Shown: piece after piece, positions 35,799-48,835 of the stretch
Position numbering within the stretch: the stretch's first letter is position 1
How the letters are laid out: each line of letters opens with the position of its first letter
NCBI RefSeq assembly: GCF_008831285.2
Contig: NC_045149.1
Coordinates: 17,995,035 to 18,059,034 of the forward strand
Source of the DNA: Nymphaea colorata
Lineage: Eukaryota > Streptophyta > Magnoliopsida > Nymphaeales > Nymphaeaceae
DNA: 64,000 nt
Direction: 5' to 3'
The notes under the pieces: generated by a model
Databases searched by the model: none
Told to the model about the DNA's origin: nothing
Seen by the model: the letters and a program-made list of their open reading frames with translations, nothing else
Position numbers and translations under genes: made by a program

Positions 35799-36770
35799 TG
35801 AAAAAATCGGTATAAACATAAACGGAAAAGTATAAAAAATAATTAAATTAAAGTACAAAGTACGAACAAATCTTAAAATATTTAATAATTAAAAGCTGAT
35901 AGCCCTTAAATTGGCCATCAAATTTGATCTTCAAACTCATGGGAGATGCACAAGTTACACTATAGTTTCAAAATTTCAATTTAAATTAAAATATAAAGCC
36001 CTTAAATTGGCCATCAAATTTGATCTTCAAACTCATGGGAGATGCACAAGTTACACTATACTTTCAAAATTTCAATTTAAATTAAAATATAAATTTTTTT
36101 CAAAACTTTTTATATAAATAAACTAATTTTTTTACAATTTATAAGAAAAATTGAGTTGGCATGGTCTAACAAATGACACTTCCTTTTCTTTTTAGGTGAA
36201 AGAGAGGCACCGTCCGAAATAAAGCCCGAAAGGCCCCATTCTCTCTACTTTCGAGTTACTGAGCTGCATCGCTATCAACGATAGCAACGGTGCACCCCTC
36301 AACTTATAAGTCGTGCCCAACCACTTTAAACTGCTGTAATTAAAGTGCCAGTCTTGAAAAAATAGTCCTATGAAAAAATCGGTATAAACATAAACGAAAA
36401 AGTATAAAAAATAATTTAATTAAAGTTGAATAAATCTTAAAATATTTAATAATTAAAAGCTGATAGCCCTTGAATTGGCCACCAAATTTGATCTTAAAAC
36501 TCATGGGAGTTGCACGAGTTACACTATAGTGTCAAAATTTCAATCTAAATTAAAATACGATTTTTTTTCAAACTTTTTTTATTTAAATAAACTAAAATTT
36601 TTACAATTTATAAGCAAAATTGAGTTGGCATGTTTAGATGGTCTGAACATTGTACTAAATGACACTTCATTTTTAGGTGAGAGAGAGGTTCATCCTATTG
36701 CCTGAAACGAAGTCTGAAAGGCCCCCCATTCTCTTTACTTTCGAGGTCCTGAACTGCATCCGATCAGCTA
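35799..36770. repeat. Large direct duplication (about 570 bp period) with an inner 96-bp duplication
   Basis: The word TGAAAAAATCGGTATAAAC begins at 35799 and 36371, and both copies run to a shared GAAAGGCCCCATTCTCT-like end (about 36225 and 36717). Inside the first copy a 96-bp unit starting GCCCTTAAATTGGCC is itself doubled (35902 and 35998); the second copy has it once (36466). The sequence is AT-rich and non-coding. Confidence 0.85.
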
Positions 36771-38345
36771 CGCTACTTAGTTTGATTCATGTGGATGGTA
36801 TTTTTTTTTAATTACAAAAAACAACATGCAGGAGTTTGAAACTCTCGAGTTGAAGGGTGTACTTTATGACCACTAAAGTTTCAAGCAGCCCTAAACACTA
36901 AGAAGGACAAGAAGGGGGTGCAAACCACCGCTCTCATGTAACCAAATAAAAAAGCGTTGATAGCATGGATTCGGAGTGTTGGATCCACAAGGACCCCATA
37001 CATAATTCAGTTGGTTTTGATTCTAGTCCACTCCAATCGTTAATGAACTCCACTTCCTTGGATCCTAAATAATTGGATTTCGGATTTCTACTTGGAATGG
37101 GGCCCCATTTTTTGAAAGGTCCAACATTCACATGTAATTAGGCGATGAAATATTGTCGGTTCTTAGCCAGACATCAGAGTTAGATTCAGATTTATTTTTT
37201 GAAACTGCATACCAAATCCAAATCTGATTGGAGACCGAATTCAAATTTCCTTACAGATTTGACCAAACGGATTTAAAATCGGATATATTCGATTTCTTCG
37301 TACCTCCACGGATACGCACTCGATGAGATGAGAGAGAGTCCAAGGCTGCTATTTTGCTAACCTGCTTTCTCAAACCAACTTGACTTGCGAAGGGATTAAA
37401 TTAAGGGTTAGTTATAAATGTTTATTTTTTTTATTTTTTTCTATACGGAAAGCAACTTTATTTAATTTCACGTTGTGTACGAAAGTTTTTTCTTTAAAGA
37501 CAACCAAAAAAAAAAAGTAGAAAAAGCAACTGTACAAATTATTGACTCCCCCACGGTTCGGCTCCATCATTTTTTTTTATTTTACATTAAATGTTGCATA
37601 AGTAAGATCTGCACTAGGCTTTTTGCAACATTATCACTTGTTGGTACGAATGAATCGGGTTTATTGGTTGATTGCCTTAAATCATAATCTAATTGGGTTT
37701 AGCAAAGAAGATATAAGATATGAAGCAGCCTATGTGTCTCAAGAGACATAATATAGCTGGTCGGGCAAAGAGCTTGAATAAGTTTGAGGAAAATGACAAA
37801 AATCATTTTTGGAAAAAGAGGATGGAAGAATTAATATAGTCAACAAGCACTTAAAATGATATTTTGGAAGCAAAATCACGTAGTTTTGAACTAACATGCA
37901 AACACCCATTTATCTTTCTAGGGTGTGTTTGATACAGGGGTGGACAGAGCTCATTCTAAAGCTTTTTTGCCTTTTTGTTTTTTTTTAATGATTGGATTTG
38001 GACAGTTTTGGGTCCAATTATATGGATCAACCTCACAAGACCTAGGTCACTAATAGAAAGCCAATTGAAAATTTGTTACCCTTCATAGACAAAAATTTCT
38101 AGCTCCGCCTTTGGTTTGATCACTTCGAATCTTTAAGTTTAATGCAACATAAGATTCCCAGGCCTTAGGATTTTAAATGATTGATGTGTTCTTATGTTTA
38201 AAAGGATGGGATAGGATTTTAAGTAATTGATTTGTTCCTATGCCATGAAGAATGCAAAGATTAATATCATAAATCCTTAACGTTGTTAGAGAAAAAAGAT
38301 TTAAAGATTCAGACTTCTAAAATTTGGATATCAAACGTCCCTAAA

Positions 38346-38381
<36 letters not shown>

Positions 38382-38570
38382 ACCAAAATGGCATTAATAA
38401 AAAATTTCTCTAACTAAAAACTTTGAAAACAGCTTCCTCAATTGCACATGATATCGCCAAACTTTCTTTCTGAGGATTTTTCAACTCAAATGGGCGCGCG
38501 GAGGTTTGCCTTCACAGAAAAGGTGGGGAAAAGGTTCAAAAGCACCACGATGTACTTTGCCCAATCTCTA
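36771..38570. other. Gene-free DNA with (AT)n
   Basis: A degenerate GATTCAAATCCGAT-type tract lies at about 37180-37310 and an (AT)n run at 38350-38377. GTGTTTGATA at 37925 and TATCAAACGT at 38327 are inverted to each other and could be ends of another decayed foldback element, but interior similarity is weak. Confidence 0.45.
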
Positions 38571-38574
38571 GTGC

Positions 38575-38700
38575 CTTGTTTGGGTGACATCATAAACCAG
38601 GTTTTGAAGCCAAAACCTCATTTTGGCTCCGAAAACCCCGTTTTGGAGGTGTTTGAAAGACAACAAACTGGGTTTCTGTGAAACCAAGTTTTGCTCTAAA
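38575..38700. repeat. Foldback fragment related to the 31389 element
   Basis: Starts TTGTTTGGGTGACATCATAA and carries the same inner AACCAGGTTTTG, CCAAAACC and AAACCAAGTTTTG words as the MITE-like element at 31389-31638. The right end is degraded. Confidence 0.5.
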
Positions 38701-39601
38701 TCTTCAAAGTTTGTCTTTTTTTTTTCCCTATTGCTTTGGAGAAAAGTGATTTAAGATATTAAATTTTGATGTTTTAGATCCGTGAAGGATGTGAAATCTC
38801 AGGAATAAAAGACAAATTATAGCTTGAAATAAGTAGATCTTAACTCAGGCTCCGTTTTCCTTTAACTAATCTATAAATTAGAAGTGTGATGATAAATTTA
38901 ATCGCAAGGTTTTCCAGACTTTAAGTTAAGGTAGACCTTTGTTAAATCGGACTCTTTAATCTAAAACCCTTAATCTTTTGAGGGATTGGCACAATAGATG
39001 GGTGAGATTCATTTCAAATTTTAGTAGCATCAACTATCTTTGCTTAAAAAAAAAAATGATATAAGTTAAAGTATAACAGAGATATTGGTTGAAACATTAA
39101 AAGCAGTCATATCATATATTCTAGAGGAAAAAAACACTATAACTTAAAATACATTTTAACATGATAAATGGGCCATATTTGTACCAATATATTAGATTAG
39201 AGAGAATTAGTCGACTAATTATCTCACCAAATTAAATTAGAGAAAATGAAACGTACATATTAACCAAAAAGGAAAAATTACAAAAATGGGCAACTGCCTC
39301 GTTTCCGTCTCTCCCGCGCCGTCTCGTCTCGGACGTCTCCATGGTCCGCTTCGCCTCTGATTCTTTTTCCCAGAGGGAACAGGAGCCGCCGGAATCCGGT
39401 TGTCTAAGATCGTCATTTCTGAGTCAACAGGTCAACGGCATGGCTTCTCTCACTGGCACTGCCGTGGTGGGGGTTGCTTCCGGGGCTTTTGACCGTGCAA
39501 TCGTGCCCATTTTGGTAATTTTTCACCCCTCCTTTAGGTTAGTGGGGTAGGATTAGGAAGGAAAAGCGCCAAGGACCACAAGGGCCCACCCAACAGCGGC
39601 C
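38701..39601. other. Gene-free DNA downstream of the DUF1635 gene
   Basis: AT-rich to about 39290, then a GC-richer stretch that should include the 3' untranslated region of the minus-strand gene. The plus-strand frame 39341-39550 has no recognised domain. Confidence 0.4.
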
Positions 39602-40480
39602 CTAGTGGAGCCGCTGGAGCTTGACGGAGCGGTCGCCGGAGTCGTAGGATTCCGGCGACCTCTTCCTGGAGATAGCCGGCGAACCCTCCGTCACAGCCGA
39701 TCCACCGGATATGGCCACAGCGACGGGAGGGATCTGGAAAGACTCGAGCGGCGGTGGAGGATGGCGCCACTGTGGTAGCGGCCCGGCGAGGAGGAGCGTC
39801 TGCAGGAGCGGCCCGGCGTTCATCACCGCCTGGAGGAGCTTCCCTTTCTCCGGCAGCTTCATGTCCGTCTCCGGCCATACGTCGCAATGGACGGTGGTCG
39901 TTGCCACTGTCGTTGCCGGCACCGGCTGCGGCGGTGGAGAAATCCGGTTTTGGTCGTCGGAGTGGTCGAAGTCTAAGAAGGAGTCGACAGGGGAGGAGGA
40001 GGCGCGGGAGATGCTGTCGCACTCGGAGGTGGTGGAATCGACCCGTTTGAGGACGGTGGCCGTCTCCTCCGGCGGCGATCCAGTGGTGGTGGTGTTGGTC
40101 TGAAGAAACAAGAGCTTCTTGCACTTCTCATTCGCCTCGTCCCTTTCTCTGTAGGCCTGCTGCAGAAGTTGCAGCAAGTCCTTGGTGTGTTGCTCCTGCC
40201 TCTCTATCTCCTCCTTCGCCGCAATGCGCGTGCACTCGAGCTCGAACGTCGCGTACAAGAGAGATTGCCTCATTTCCTCCATACTCTGCAAAAAGCATGA
40301 CCCACAGAGTTAGCTGCGAAGAAAGAGGAGACGCCCAATTTGGCTTGGTAAGTTCGATTTCTTTGGCAATTGGGGTGTCTCTGTGCTTGGAGAGGGGAGA
40401 AGAAGGAAGGGTTTTATGAGTAATACCTTGCCTAGGAAGTAAGGCCAAGAATCTGTTGTTGGGAGAACCCGCTGATCCAT
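39602..40480 (-). CDS. DUF1635 family protein
   Basis: Minus-strand exons 40480-40427 and 40285-39602 are joined in phase 0 across a 141-base GT-AG intron, giving 245 aa. The N-terminal exon encodes MDQRVLPTTDSWPYFLGK. The second opens with a charged helical region, MRQSLLYATFELECTRIAAK then LLQLLQQAYRERDEAN and CKKLL (about residues 24-80). This matches plant DUF1635 proteins, which share an 'LRxKLLYTTxELE ... LLxLLxxAYQERDEA' coiled-coil block. The rest is low-complexity: Ser/Asp-rich (SSPVDSFLDFDHSDD), Pro-rich and a basic C-terminus (KRSPESYDSGDRSVKLQRLH). The molecular function of the family is unknown. GC content is high relative to the flanks. A TATA-like box lies at 40640. Confidence 0.88.
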
Positions 40481-40639
40481 CACTGGAAAGAGCTGCCTTT
40501 TGTGGTTGAGAAGAATGAAGAGGTGATTACTGAGACCACTGTCTCCTGACAAGAGAGGAGGGGAGGAGGAGGGAAGAGAGCATGGACTATGGAGGGATGA
40601 TCTGATTGCTTTGTCTTGCTGGGGAGACCGAAATCATAG

Positions 40640-40647
40640 CTTAAATA
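40640..40647 (-). promoter_or_regulatory. TATA-like element of the DUF1635 gene
   Basis: On the minus strand TATTTAAG lies about 160 bases before the start codon at 40480, compatible with a leader of about 130 bases. Motif and position only. Confidence 0.3.
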
Positions 40648-42642
40648 AGGTTGTGGGATTACCGACAGTTGAAAACTGATGTGAAAATGGAGGAAAAAGA
40701 ACAGTGGTAGTCGTGCATCGTTTTACTTGATCCAGTAGTGACAAAAAGCAACAGGAATCTCTCTCACTCTCTCTCCATCTCTCTCTCGAATCATTGTTAG
40801 GACACCTACGTCTTCCATAGAAAATGATTTATCCCAAATTTTTCTTTGTGTTTTTTGTTCGCATTCTCCTTTTTCTAGTGAATTTATGAACAGGGAAGAA
40901 AGGGTGATGCAGTTTTTCCTTGTACCAAAAGGGACGTCCATTGTAGCGGGTCTTCCCCTCTGTTTGTCCTCTTCTGTTTCTATGTCTTCTTCTGTTGAGC
41001 CATTAGCAGAGCTGAAAGCAACTATTTATTAGAGGTAAAAAATTATAAATATGACAGAGAAGAGAGGGCTCCGCTCCGCTCCTTGCGGAAGCAGAGTTTA
41101 AAAGCTTCCAGCTGCACATTCTGTTAATCTTAGTCGTCCAGCAGTCAATTCCAAAGGAGGGAACTGGAGAATTAAGTATTCTTCAAGTCAAAGTTACCAG
41201 ATTCCTGTCTTTACTGCTTGGTACTGCTATGAAAGATTTTTTTACGGGGACAGAGATTGATTGGATCTTGGCGTCATTGCCTTCCAGTTTTGTTCATCTT
41301 ATGGGGAGAACCCTTGTTGGAAGTCCCTGTTTGAAGTAAAGTAGTTTGTTCCCTTCTTGTCAGCATGTTGTATACGTTGAAGTAGGTGAAATTCTTCGAG
41401 GGATATGCATCCGTGTGCTAGAACATCTCTGCAACTCCTGTTCGAGTTCAGGGATGATTCAGTGTCCGATTCCATCTGCAGACGTGAAATCTGCCATTTA
41501 CAGCACTGTAAATCCTTATTTACCTACGTAAAGTGTCGGACTTAAGGTCTTCAAGTTGAAGAATGATGACCAACGTTTGAACATCCAAATTGCAGTTGTT
41601 GAAACAAGCTGTCAATTGTCTGCCTAACCCCAGCATCCCTGTTAACCACAAAAGTAACTTTGCAGTATTAAATTGATGCTTTATTTAAAATGAGACAGCT
41701 CAAGCTCACTCATCAGTTCCACAACTAAAATTTAACTACTTTGAAGTGTATTTTTGTGATGAACCACCTCACTCAGGCTTATCTCCTAGCTACTGATCAT
41801 TCCCTTCAAGCTTGCTCTGCTTGCCCTGATCAAGCTCGTTCTGTTTCATCTTGTTCTGATCTGCCTTTCAGTTTGTCTATGAGAACTGGTAACATTAATC
41901 AAACTTGGTTTATCCTTGTGGAAGGAAAAAATGCATCTGGGTAGCAGAATTTCCCAATGAAAACGATATTGTTTAGCTGGCACTCACAGATCCTCCTACT
42001 AGTTCACATTGGTAGGGGCATCATCGCTTGTGGCTGAGGCCCTGAACTTAGATTGGGTTGCCTTACGCCTTACGTTGAGCATAGACTGGGTTGGGGATCT
42101 AAAGCTGTGTCCGGCTGGCTTGGCTTGACTGACTGAGTAAACTTTCAAGTCTAGCCGGAAGGAATAGACTGAAAAGACGACTAATGTTGACTTATGTGCC
42201 TCTCTGCTAATGGATTTTGGTGCAATGAGTCTGCCGTTGCTGTCCTGAGTTGCTGCTATCTTCTACTGGAAGAGTACAGAGACTGTAAATGCCATCAATT
42301 TTCTGCCGTAGCAAGGGAGTACGTTGGTGTTGCTAATGTCTTCTCAAGAAAATGCTTCAGTTGCACGCTCTTTTTATTACGTGGTTGGGGTGATCATGAT
42401 CATCCATCCCGTATTGAACACCCACACACCTTATTCTTCATATGCAAGTAAAGGATGCCAACAGTTGTAAAATGCATATTAATTTTTGCATTTCATATAT
42501 ATATATATATATATTGGCAAGGAACTGTTGTGATGCAAACATGGGCAAACATGACCCGCATTGCAAATCCTACTCTTGGAAATCCTAGAACGGCACATTT
42601 ACTTCCTGCCATTGTTAGGACAATGAAGCAAATGTCCACTTA
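40648..42642. other. Gene-free DNA
   Basis: No supported gene. An (AT)n tract sits at 42495-42514. Short frames at 41346-41531, 41741-41944 and 42194-42451 have no recognised domains. Confidence 0.45.
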
Positions 42643-42937
42643 GGGGCATGTTTGATTCATTGTTTTCGAACAGCTGGAACGAGATATCCAGTTCTGCTTT
42701 TTTTGGAATAGCTGGATACTACCTCCGCCTTTTGTCTCATAAGCATATTTGAGGAACAATGCAAGCACTTGTCGAGTTAATTTGCTTGTCCTTCCTCTTC
42801 TACTCCTTACCATGAAAAGCTAGAGAATACTACATTTAAAACGATTACAAGTGTTCCACTTTGTGCTTGCGTCCATCTTGATGAAATAGAATTGCAATGT
42901 TTAGTTCCAAAGCCAGAAAAGCGAATCAAACATACTC
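42643..42937. mobile_element. MITE-like element with GTTTGATTC ends
   Basis: About 295 bp bounded by inverted ends: left GGGGCATGTTTGATTCATTG, right (reverse complement) GAGTATGTTTGATTCGCTTT. Further inward both ends reach CAGCTGGAAC/TGGCTTTGGAAC-like words. TTA precedes the left end and TAG follows the right, so a TWA target duplication may have decayed. The TIR style resembles the element at 29576. Confidence 0.6.
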
Positions 42938-45620
42938 TAGCATTTGTGCAGCAAAGGATATCGAGTTCATTCTTAGTTCACAAAATAATTAGTATGAAGG
43001 TTTTGCATGTTCTTGATTGAGTACGGCTGATACACGGCTTGCAACATTGGTGCCCATGCTGAATGCATGCTAGAAGGATGCTAGTAGGCTGGAGCCAAAG
43101 TTGACCCACTTCTAATCCCTTTTTGCTGGTACTGGGCTCGGGCGCCAGTCTAGACATGTCATAAGGAAGTCCATACCTATGTCCTGAGGAAGATTACTCC
43201 AGATTGCGTATGTTTACTTCAAAATTTGTTGATCTTAGTCGTATATTAATCGCCTTCACGTCCAGAGTCGGCCTAACGAATGAGTCCAACACGAACATTA
43301 GTTGAACCTTTCCTTTCATCACCAAACCCAGACCCTACCAGGTTCGAGTTCCGGCGAGGTCCGAACCAAGCCCAACCACTTCGAAGCTACTAGGCTGCCC
43401 CTACTAGTACCATCAATTAGATTTGCTTGGCATCTTCAAGCTGCATGTGCATAAGGCCAAGGGGTCAAAGTTGATGTGTCTGCATGTATGTCTCATTAGC
43501 TCATTTCCTTCCCTGCTTCCCATCGTCAAATATGCAGGGAGAAGAAAGAGAAGCAAAAGGACGAAAGAAGAGCATGACTATTGAGCCATTGTTGAGGGCT
43601 AGGATCTCTACAGCCGTAGCCATCAAGATTACAGCTTCCTCTGAATAGGCAAGCAATTTAAAGTGAAGTGGGCAGCTCCTGCAATTTTCTTCTCTTCAAG
43701 TGCAATATTTTCCGTCTCCTTTTGCACCATCAAGACGGCCGGGGCCTAGTTTCCAAATGTGCACATTTTTGGTCCCCGAACCTCGCGGCACTTGCCATAG
43801 TGAAATTTCAAAGAGAGACCAGTGGCAGAGTTACATATGAGCTAGTGTAGGCAGTTGCCTTTATCTAAATTTATTTTGCACTAAGAGAGAATTTAGACCC
43901 ATGCCTAGTCATATGGGCGGCGTCCACCCGACCTGAGTCGGTACCCATAAATATGAGCCTCAAACCCAGCCGGGTGCCCCTTCACTAGATGCGATGGAAA
44001 TTAACTCGAATGCTTAAACCTTTACAGTTTGGCCTTTCGGCAATTAGTACTCCTTAGCTAAAAAATTCTGGCTTTGCCACGGAAAGTGATCGTAGATACG
44101 ACTGGTTGAACCAGCACGTCTAAGTCTTCCACTTTGTGAGTGCTTGCCGAATTCCGGAGATCCTAAAGTTTATAGGGCAAACCATGTGATTGAGATTGAA
44201 AGAAAAAGTAAGCGTGCCTAGGCTAGGAAAAAGAATCCCTATAGAAGGCTGCAACCAACGTGTCCATGAACTTAGATTTTGTTGGCAGTGGAGATATCCT
44301 GGGTCCCAAAAAGTCTAGCTTCATGGCTCTTTAGTCAAAGAGAGTTTTAGAGATCAGAGGCTGGGACAGATGCAGTTCATGGTGGTAGGTTCAGATCTTG
44401 AACCATACTAATCAATGCAGTGCTCATGACAAGATGTTCTTCATTTTTCCTTTTCTGGTATGTTCTCAAGCTTTGAAATTAAATGCCATTGGTTTATGAA
44501 CAATAAATTTGAAAATTTTCTCTGTTGATTTGGGTAATAGAAGTCAGTCAGTAAATATGAGTGTCCTTTTCAAGAAGAATATGTGAAAGCTAATTGATGT
44601 CTCACTACAACCTGACATCCATGTTAGAATAATTTTTTTTTTCACCTTTTCCTTTGTTGGTAGATGCAATGTGACTTTTGGGAGAGAAGAGACGAGGGCC
44701 GAAGTCCTTTTTTCCGTTATCTCTAGAGTCTAAAACTGCATCGGGGGTTATAACTTAGTGCCACATACCACCCTATTGAAGTTTTGTTTTGTCCATCAAC
44801 AAAAGTTTTTTTACATGAAAAATGAAATTAGTAGAAGTTTTATATTGTTGAGAAGGAGAATTTAATACCAATTACACATTTATAATGGATTAAAAAGTTT
44901 AGGTTTCGTTTGATAGACTTGGATCTTAAATCTAAGACCGTATAAAAAGGTGTGTTTTGAGAAATCCTCTGTGCAAACAAACTGAGGGTCTCACTAACAG
45001 GACTTTTGAATTCATGCTACAAGTTAAAAATTAATCAGATGGAGGATGGTCTGACCTGAAATCTACGGATCTAAGATCATAAAGATCTCAAATCACTATG
45101 GGTCTCAAATCTTTGGTGAAACAAACACAAATACCTTATAGAAAATCTAGTAAACAAAAGGGTACAAGTCTTTTCTTAACTTAATTTGTCCAAACCGAAC
45201 TAAATACATTTTTTCTTTCAAAACGTAATCGATCTCTCGCTTTCAGTTTTGATTGTTCACTACCTGTGATACAAACGAAACAAAATAAAATTAACATCTT
45301 CCGCCGGGAGTGCTCTCGTGACTTTCTGGTTCTGTTTATAACTTCTTTTGCCGGCATTCGGAGACGGCAGCCTACCGTATAAAACAAAAAATCTCAGACG
45401 GCCAAACCCAATCGTTCTAATTTTATGCTTACAAACGGGAAAACTTAAAATATGGTAAAAATGTAAAGCTAGGGGCGAGTCGGAAGGGAGGACCACCTGA
45501 GCTGCCGCAGTTTCTAGGTACATGCAGTCAAAGTGCTAGACCCCCAAACCGGAGGGTAGGAGGTCGACCCCCCAAGTAGGCGCAGTTCTCTGACTTGGTG
45601 TGCCCATGAGAGAGAGAAAT

Positions 45621-45676
<56 letters not shown>

Positions 45677-46397
45677 GAGAGAGGGAGGTGCGCTTGGAAG
45701 AGGATTCAGAGCCATCAAGAGTTCACCCTTGGCCTTTTTAATGTCGATTAGGGATAACGTCCACAAGAATCAAGCCCCAGATACATTATTCACGCACCAC
45801 AAGTCCGACCAGCTAAACTACGCACCAATTGACCGCCACATTGTAAAAGATAGCGAGAAGTAAGGAAAAAAACAAGATTATAGAAAAAGAAGGAGCAGAG
45901 AAAGAGAGACATTAGCCTACAGACCAAGCCAACTTTGGGTCATGAGTACCATCAATCAAAAACAAAGACCGGCCGACTCTTTTCTCTCTCTTTCCCCACT
46001 TTAATTTCTCTCACCTGCCAACATCCCCATCCTAGGTCTACCTTCTTCTACCGACCGAGGCATACCAACTTTTTTTCATTGGACCAAGGTATACCACTTA
46101 ATGCACTGAGCTCCTGGTCCCCCTTTTCTTTAAACGGTAGAAAAACATTGTATAATTTTATTCAATTTTGTCTACGTTTTGATCATCAATGTTGCAAGTT
46201 CATACAAATTGAAAGTTTTCCCTTTTATATATTTAATCAATAAATGCATAACTAGTATTTCCCAGTGCCGAATTTATTAGCCAATATTCAATCAACGTTT
46301 GCAGGCCCTTATTAGGCATATCCCTCTCTTAAGCCATCTATTTCATTGTGGCTTGCACAAGGCAGTGTGCTGCGAGAATAAATGCTCGAGGAAATCC
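42938..46397. other. 3.5 kb gene-free DNA
   Basis: Contains a dispersed-repeat fragment (about 43815-44075), a stretch at 44895-45130 with loosely inverted GTTTCGTTTGAT and GAAACAAACACAA words, and a compound microsatellite (listed separately). No gene supported. Confidence 0.45.
45608..45688. repeat. Compound (GA)n(TA)n(GA)n microsatellite
   Basis: Short GA run, (TA)n at about 45621-45640, then interrupted (GA)n to 45688. Confidence 0.95.
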
Positions 46398-46450
46398 GAG
46401 CTTCTTAGGAATTGAAATCGTGGGAGCTTCTTAGGAATTGAAATCGTCGG
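46398..46450. repeat. 26-bp tandem duplication
   Basis: GAGCTTCTTAGGAATTGAAA begins at 46398 and 46424. Confidence 0.9.
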
Positions 46451-46514
46451 AGACGATCATCCAATGCATTGTATCGGGCATGTATGATTAAACACACTGC
46501 CAATGCAATGCATC

Positions 46515-46690
46515 GAGTCGGGTGAAGCCAGAATTTTTTTTAGGAAAGGGCCGACAGTCTGGCCTCTGGATCCAAGTAGGGCTAAACTGAATTCTAATAC
46601 AAAAAATACATTACGCAATTAAAAAATAATATTTTTTTCAATATAAAAGAAAAAAAATTTATTGGTTAGGATGGAGCCCCCTTCCCTTCG
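46515..46690 (+). repeat. GGGGCGGAGCCAG dispersed repeat, copy 2
   Basis: Starts GTGAAGCCAGAATTTTTTT, then GGGCCGACAGTCTGGCCTCT, GGATCCAAGTAGGGCT and AAAAAATACATTACGCAATT. It ends in GGAGCCCCCTTCCC. It is colinear with the copy at 31800-31945. Confidence 0.75.
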
Positions 46691-48644
46691 CCCCAGCATC
46701 TAGTAATATGCTAGGAGAAGGTAGGGATTTTTGATAGATGAAAAAATCCATGAATCCTTTGTTAGAGTATATGCACCATTGTTGATGATAAGACTAGCAT
46801 TAAGAATTCAATATAGCTGGAGATGAAGATTGGCGTTTTCTGTGAGCACTGTCAACTGGGTTCGGTAGATGTCAGGACTGAAGATTTCCTAATATTGGCC
46901 AAAAAATTAGTCAGATTTCGGGCTCCAGTTTGAAATCTTGTCGGGGCAGGGGAAATAATGGGGAAGTTTTTCACTTGAGCCTGCGCTTTTAGCCATAATT
47001 TCGGAAAAGGTGTCTGATTTCTCATTTATTTAAAAAGCTTCAAGTTTTTATTTTATTTTATTTTTGTTGATGCCTGTCGAACGTGATCATAAAGTTACAT
47101 CAAGATTTGAATTTTATATATGAAATTTCCACCAAAAGAATTCCCAACCTGACCCACATAATTTAAAGATCATTCTTACTCGGCTTTACAATTAACTACT
47201 TCAAGTGGAAATTCTCTTTTATACCCATGTTCGATACTTGGATTCGGGCCCAAAAAGTATTCAATACATATCCGATCTGGGCCACATGAATAATGTGCAT
47301 GGACTTGGCCATTATAAAATATTGTGGAGATGGAAGTACACTTTGATTTTGCATGGATACGCGCGTGTCTCATACGGAAAAATAATGTCCAAAAACGGGG
47401 AAACGAGGACCTCTTATCTACCGGACAGGAAAAATTTGTCCCGCAAATAGACAAGAAAGGGAGCAAGAAAATCAAGGAAAGATTTTTTTTTTTTTTTTCT
47501 GAAATAAAGATGTATATGAATACAATTATTTGATGGGTACAGCTTCACCTAATTCAAAATAATTTCTGAAACACAAAAAAAATTCCATGGCCAGTTAGAT
47601 TGTAGGTTCTATGCATCCTTCCAAGATTCAGTAACCAAACACTCCTTCTACCAAACATGGTAGCCTTTCTCTTCAGTTTTTAGCTTTTATAGGGCAGTAG
47701 AACATTATTTATTTCACATTCATTGGATTTTAATAGCTAGATGTTGCTATCAACTGGCTTTGGTGCAACTTTGCAAGTAGACAAGCATTTGAGCTCCTGT
47801 TAACGACTTTAAGGATCACATGAAGTTGGCATAATCTAGATTATTAGTCCATAATGGCGCGGCCGCTAGCTAGGTCGGCCGGATTGACATATTCAAGCTT
47901 GAAGGGAAAAAATCACGAGCTTCAATAGTTTAGGTTTTGTTTGTGTTTGTGTTTGTATTCAAATGCGGCCGAAGCAACAGAGAGACTTTTCTAATAAGCA
48001 GAAAGTGTTCAAAGAGTGTTTGTTGTAGCAACAGTCATTGCTCGTGCACAAATACATCCAACAAAAGAAAAAAAGTCTCTTTTTGAAACAGAAAGACCCG
48101 TCTTTTGCTGCATCGAAAAAGAAAAAGAAAGGAAAGAAAATGAAAGAAAATTTGCTTAATTTTACGGTAACAATAGCATTTATGTATGTCGAGAGCTTAT
48201 ATATATTGTAGCAATATTGTATTTGATTATCAGTCGATCTCACAAACAGTGATTGAAAATTAAAATATATACTTATCGACTTGTTTTGAGTTTAGAGCTT
48301 TTTTGAATTTTTGAGGACATTTTTTTCACCTTCATGGGGAATTTGACGGTCGTTAGAATTTGCCAGAAGTTCACACATGTTTAGAATATTCTAATTCATT
48401 AAAAATCATTTTTAGTCAAAAGTGATAGTCTATCTTTGCGTAGAAAACCGAAACAAGTTTCACAACTAAAAAGCGCCTCTAAAGAAGCTACCAAAGGAGA
48501 CTTTGAATCCAAGGGACAACAATTTTCACAGTGGCTGGATTTGGATCAGAGTTTAGCTAATCATATGGATACTTATATTGTGATTTGGATGGAAAAATCT
48601 GTCATACTAAATCCAATTAATTGCTTTATAGTCAATTTTAGATT
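46691..48644. other. Gene-free DNA
   Basis: No domain-bearing frame. T and A homopolymers near 47485-47500. Overlapping frames on both strands at 47176-47533 are unrecognised. Confidence 0.4.
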
Positions 48645-48835
48645 GTAACATCCCAAAATTTAGTCTCGTATAGAAAACTCTAAAAAATCTTTAAGAGCTT
48701 ATCGGGGAGGTTAGTTAAAAGACTAGTTGTCCTTATTTCTACCATTTTTCTAAGCTAGAATGAACGAAGTAGGCTGAAATTCATTAAATTAGATGTCCGT
48801 GTAGGAGTGAGTTAAGTTGTTACAGATATACTCGT
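48645..48835. repeat. LTR-like remnant, TGTAACATCCC type
   Basis: Begins TGTAACATCCCAAAATTTAG and shares the order of words TAGTCTC, TAAAAAATCT, AGTTGTCCT, GGCTGAAATTCAT with the pair at 52822-53200. It could be a solo-LTR or a piece of a non-autonomous element. Ends uncertain. Confidence 0.45.

Noticed and set aside
39711-40103. Plus-strand 130-residue frame
   Set aside because: Antisense shadow of the GC-rich DUF1635 exon; Gly/Ser/Arg composition follows from the opposite strand.
45520-45600. Possible tRNA-derived SINE (GGTCGACCCC B-box-like word)
   Set aside because: No A box at the right spacing and no cloverleaf; the word alone is too weak.
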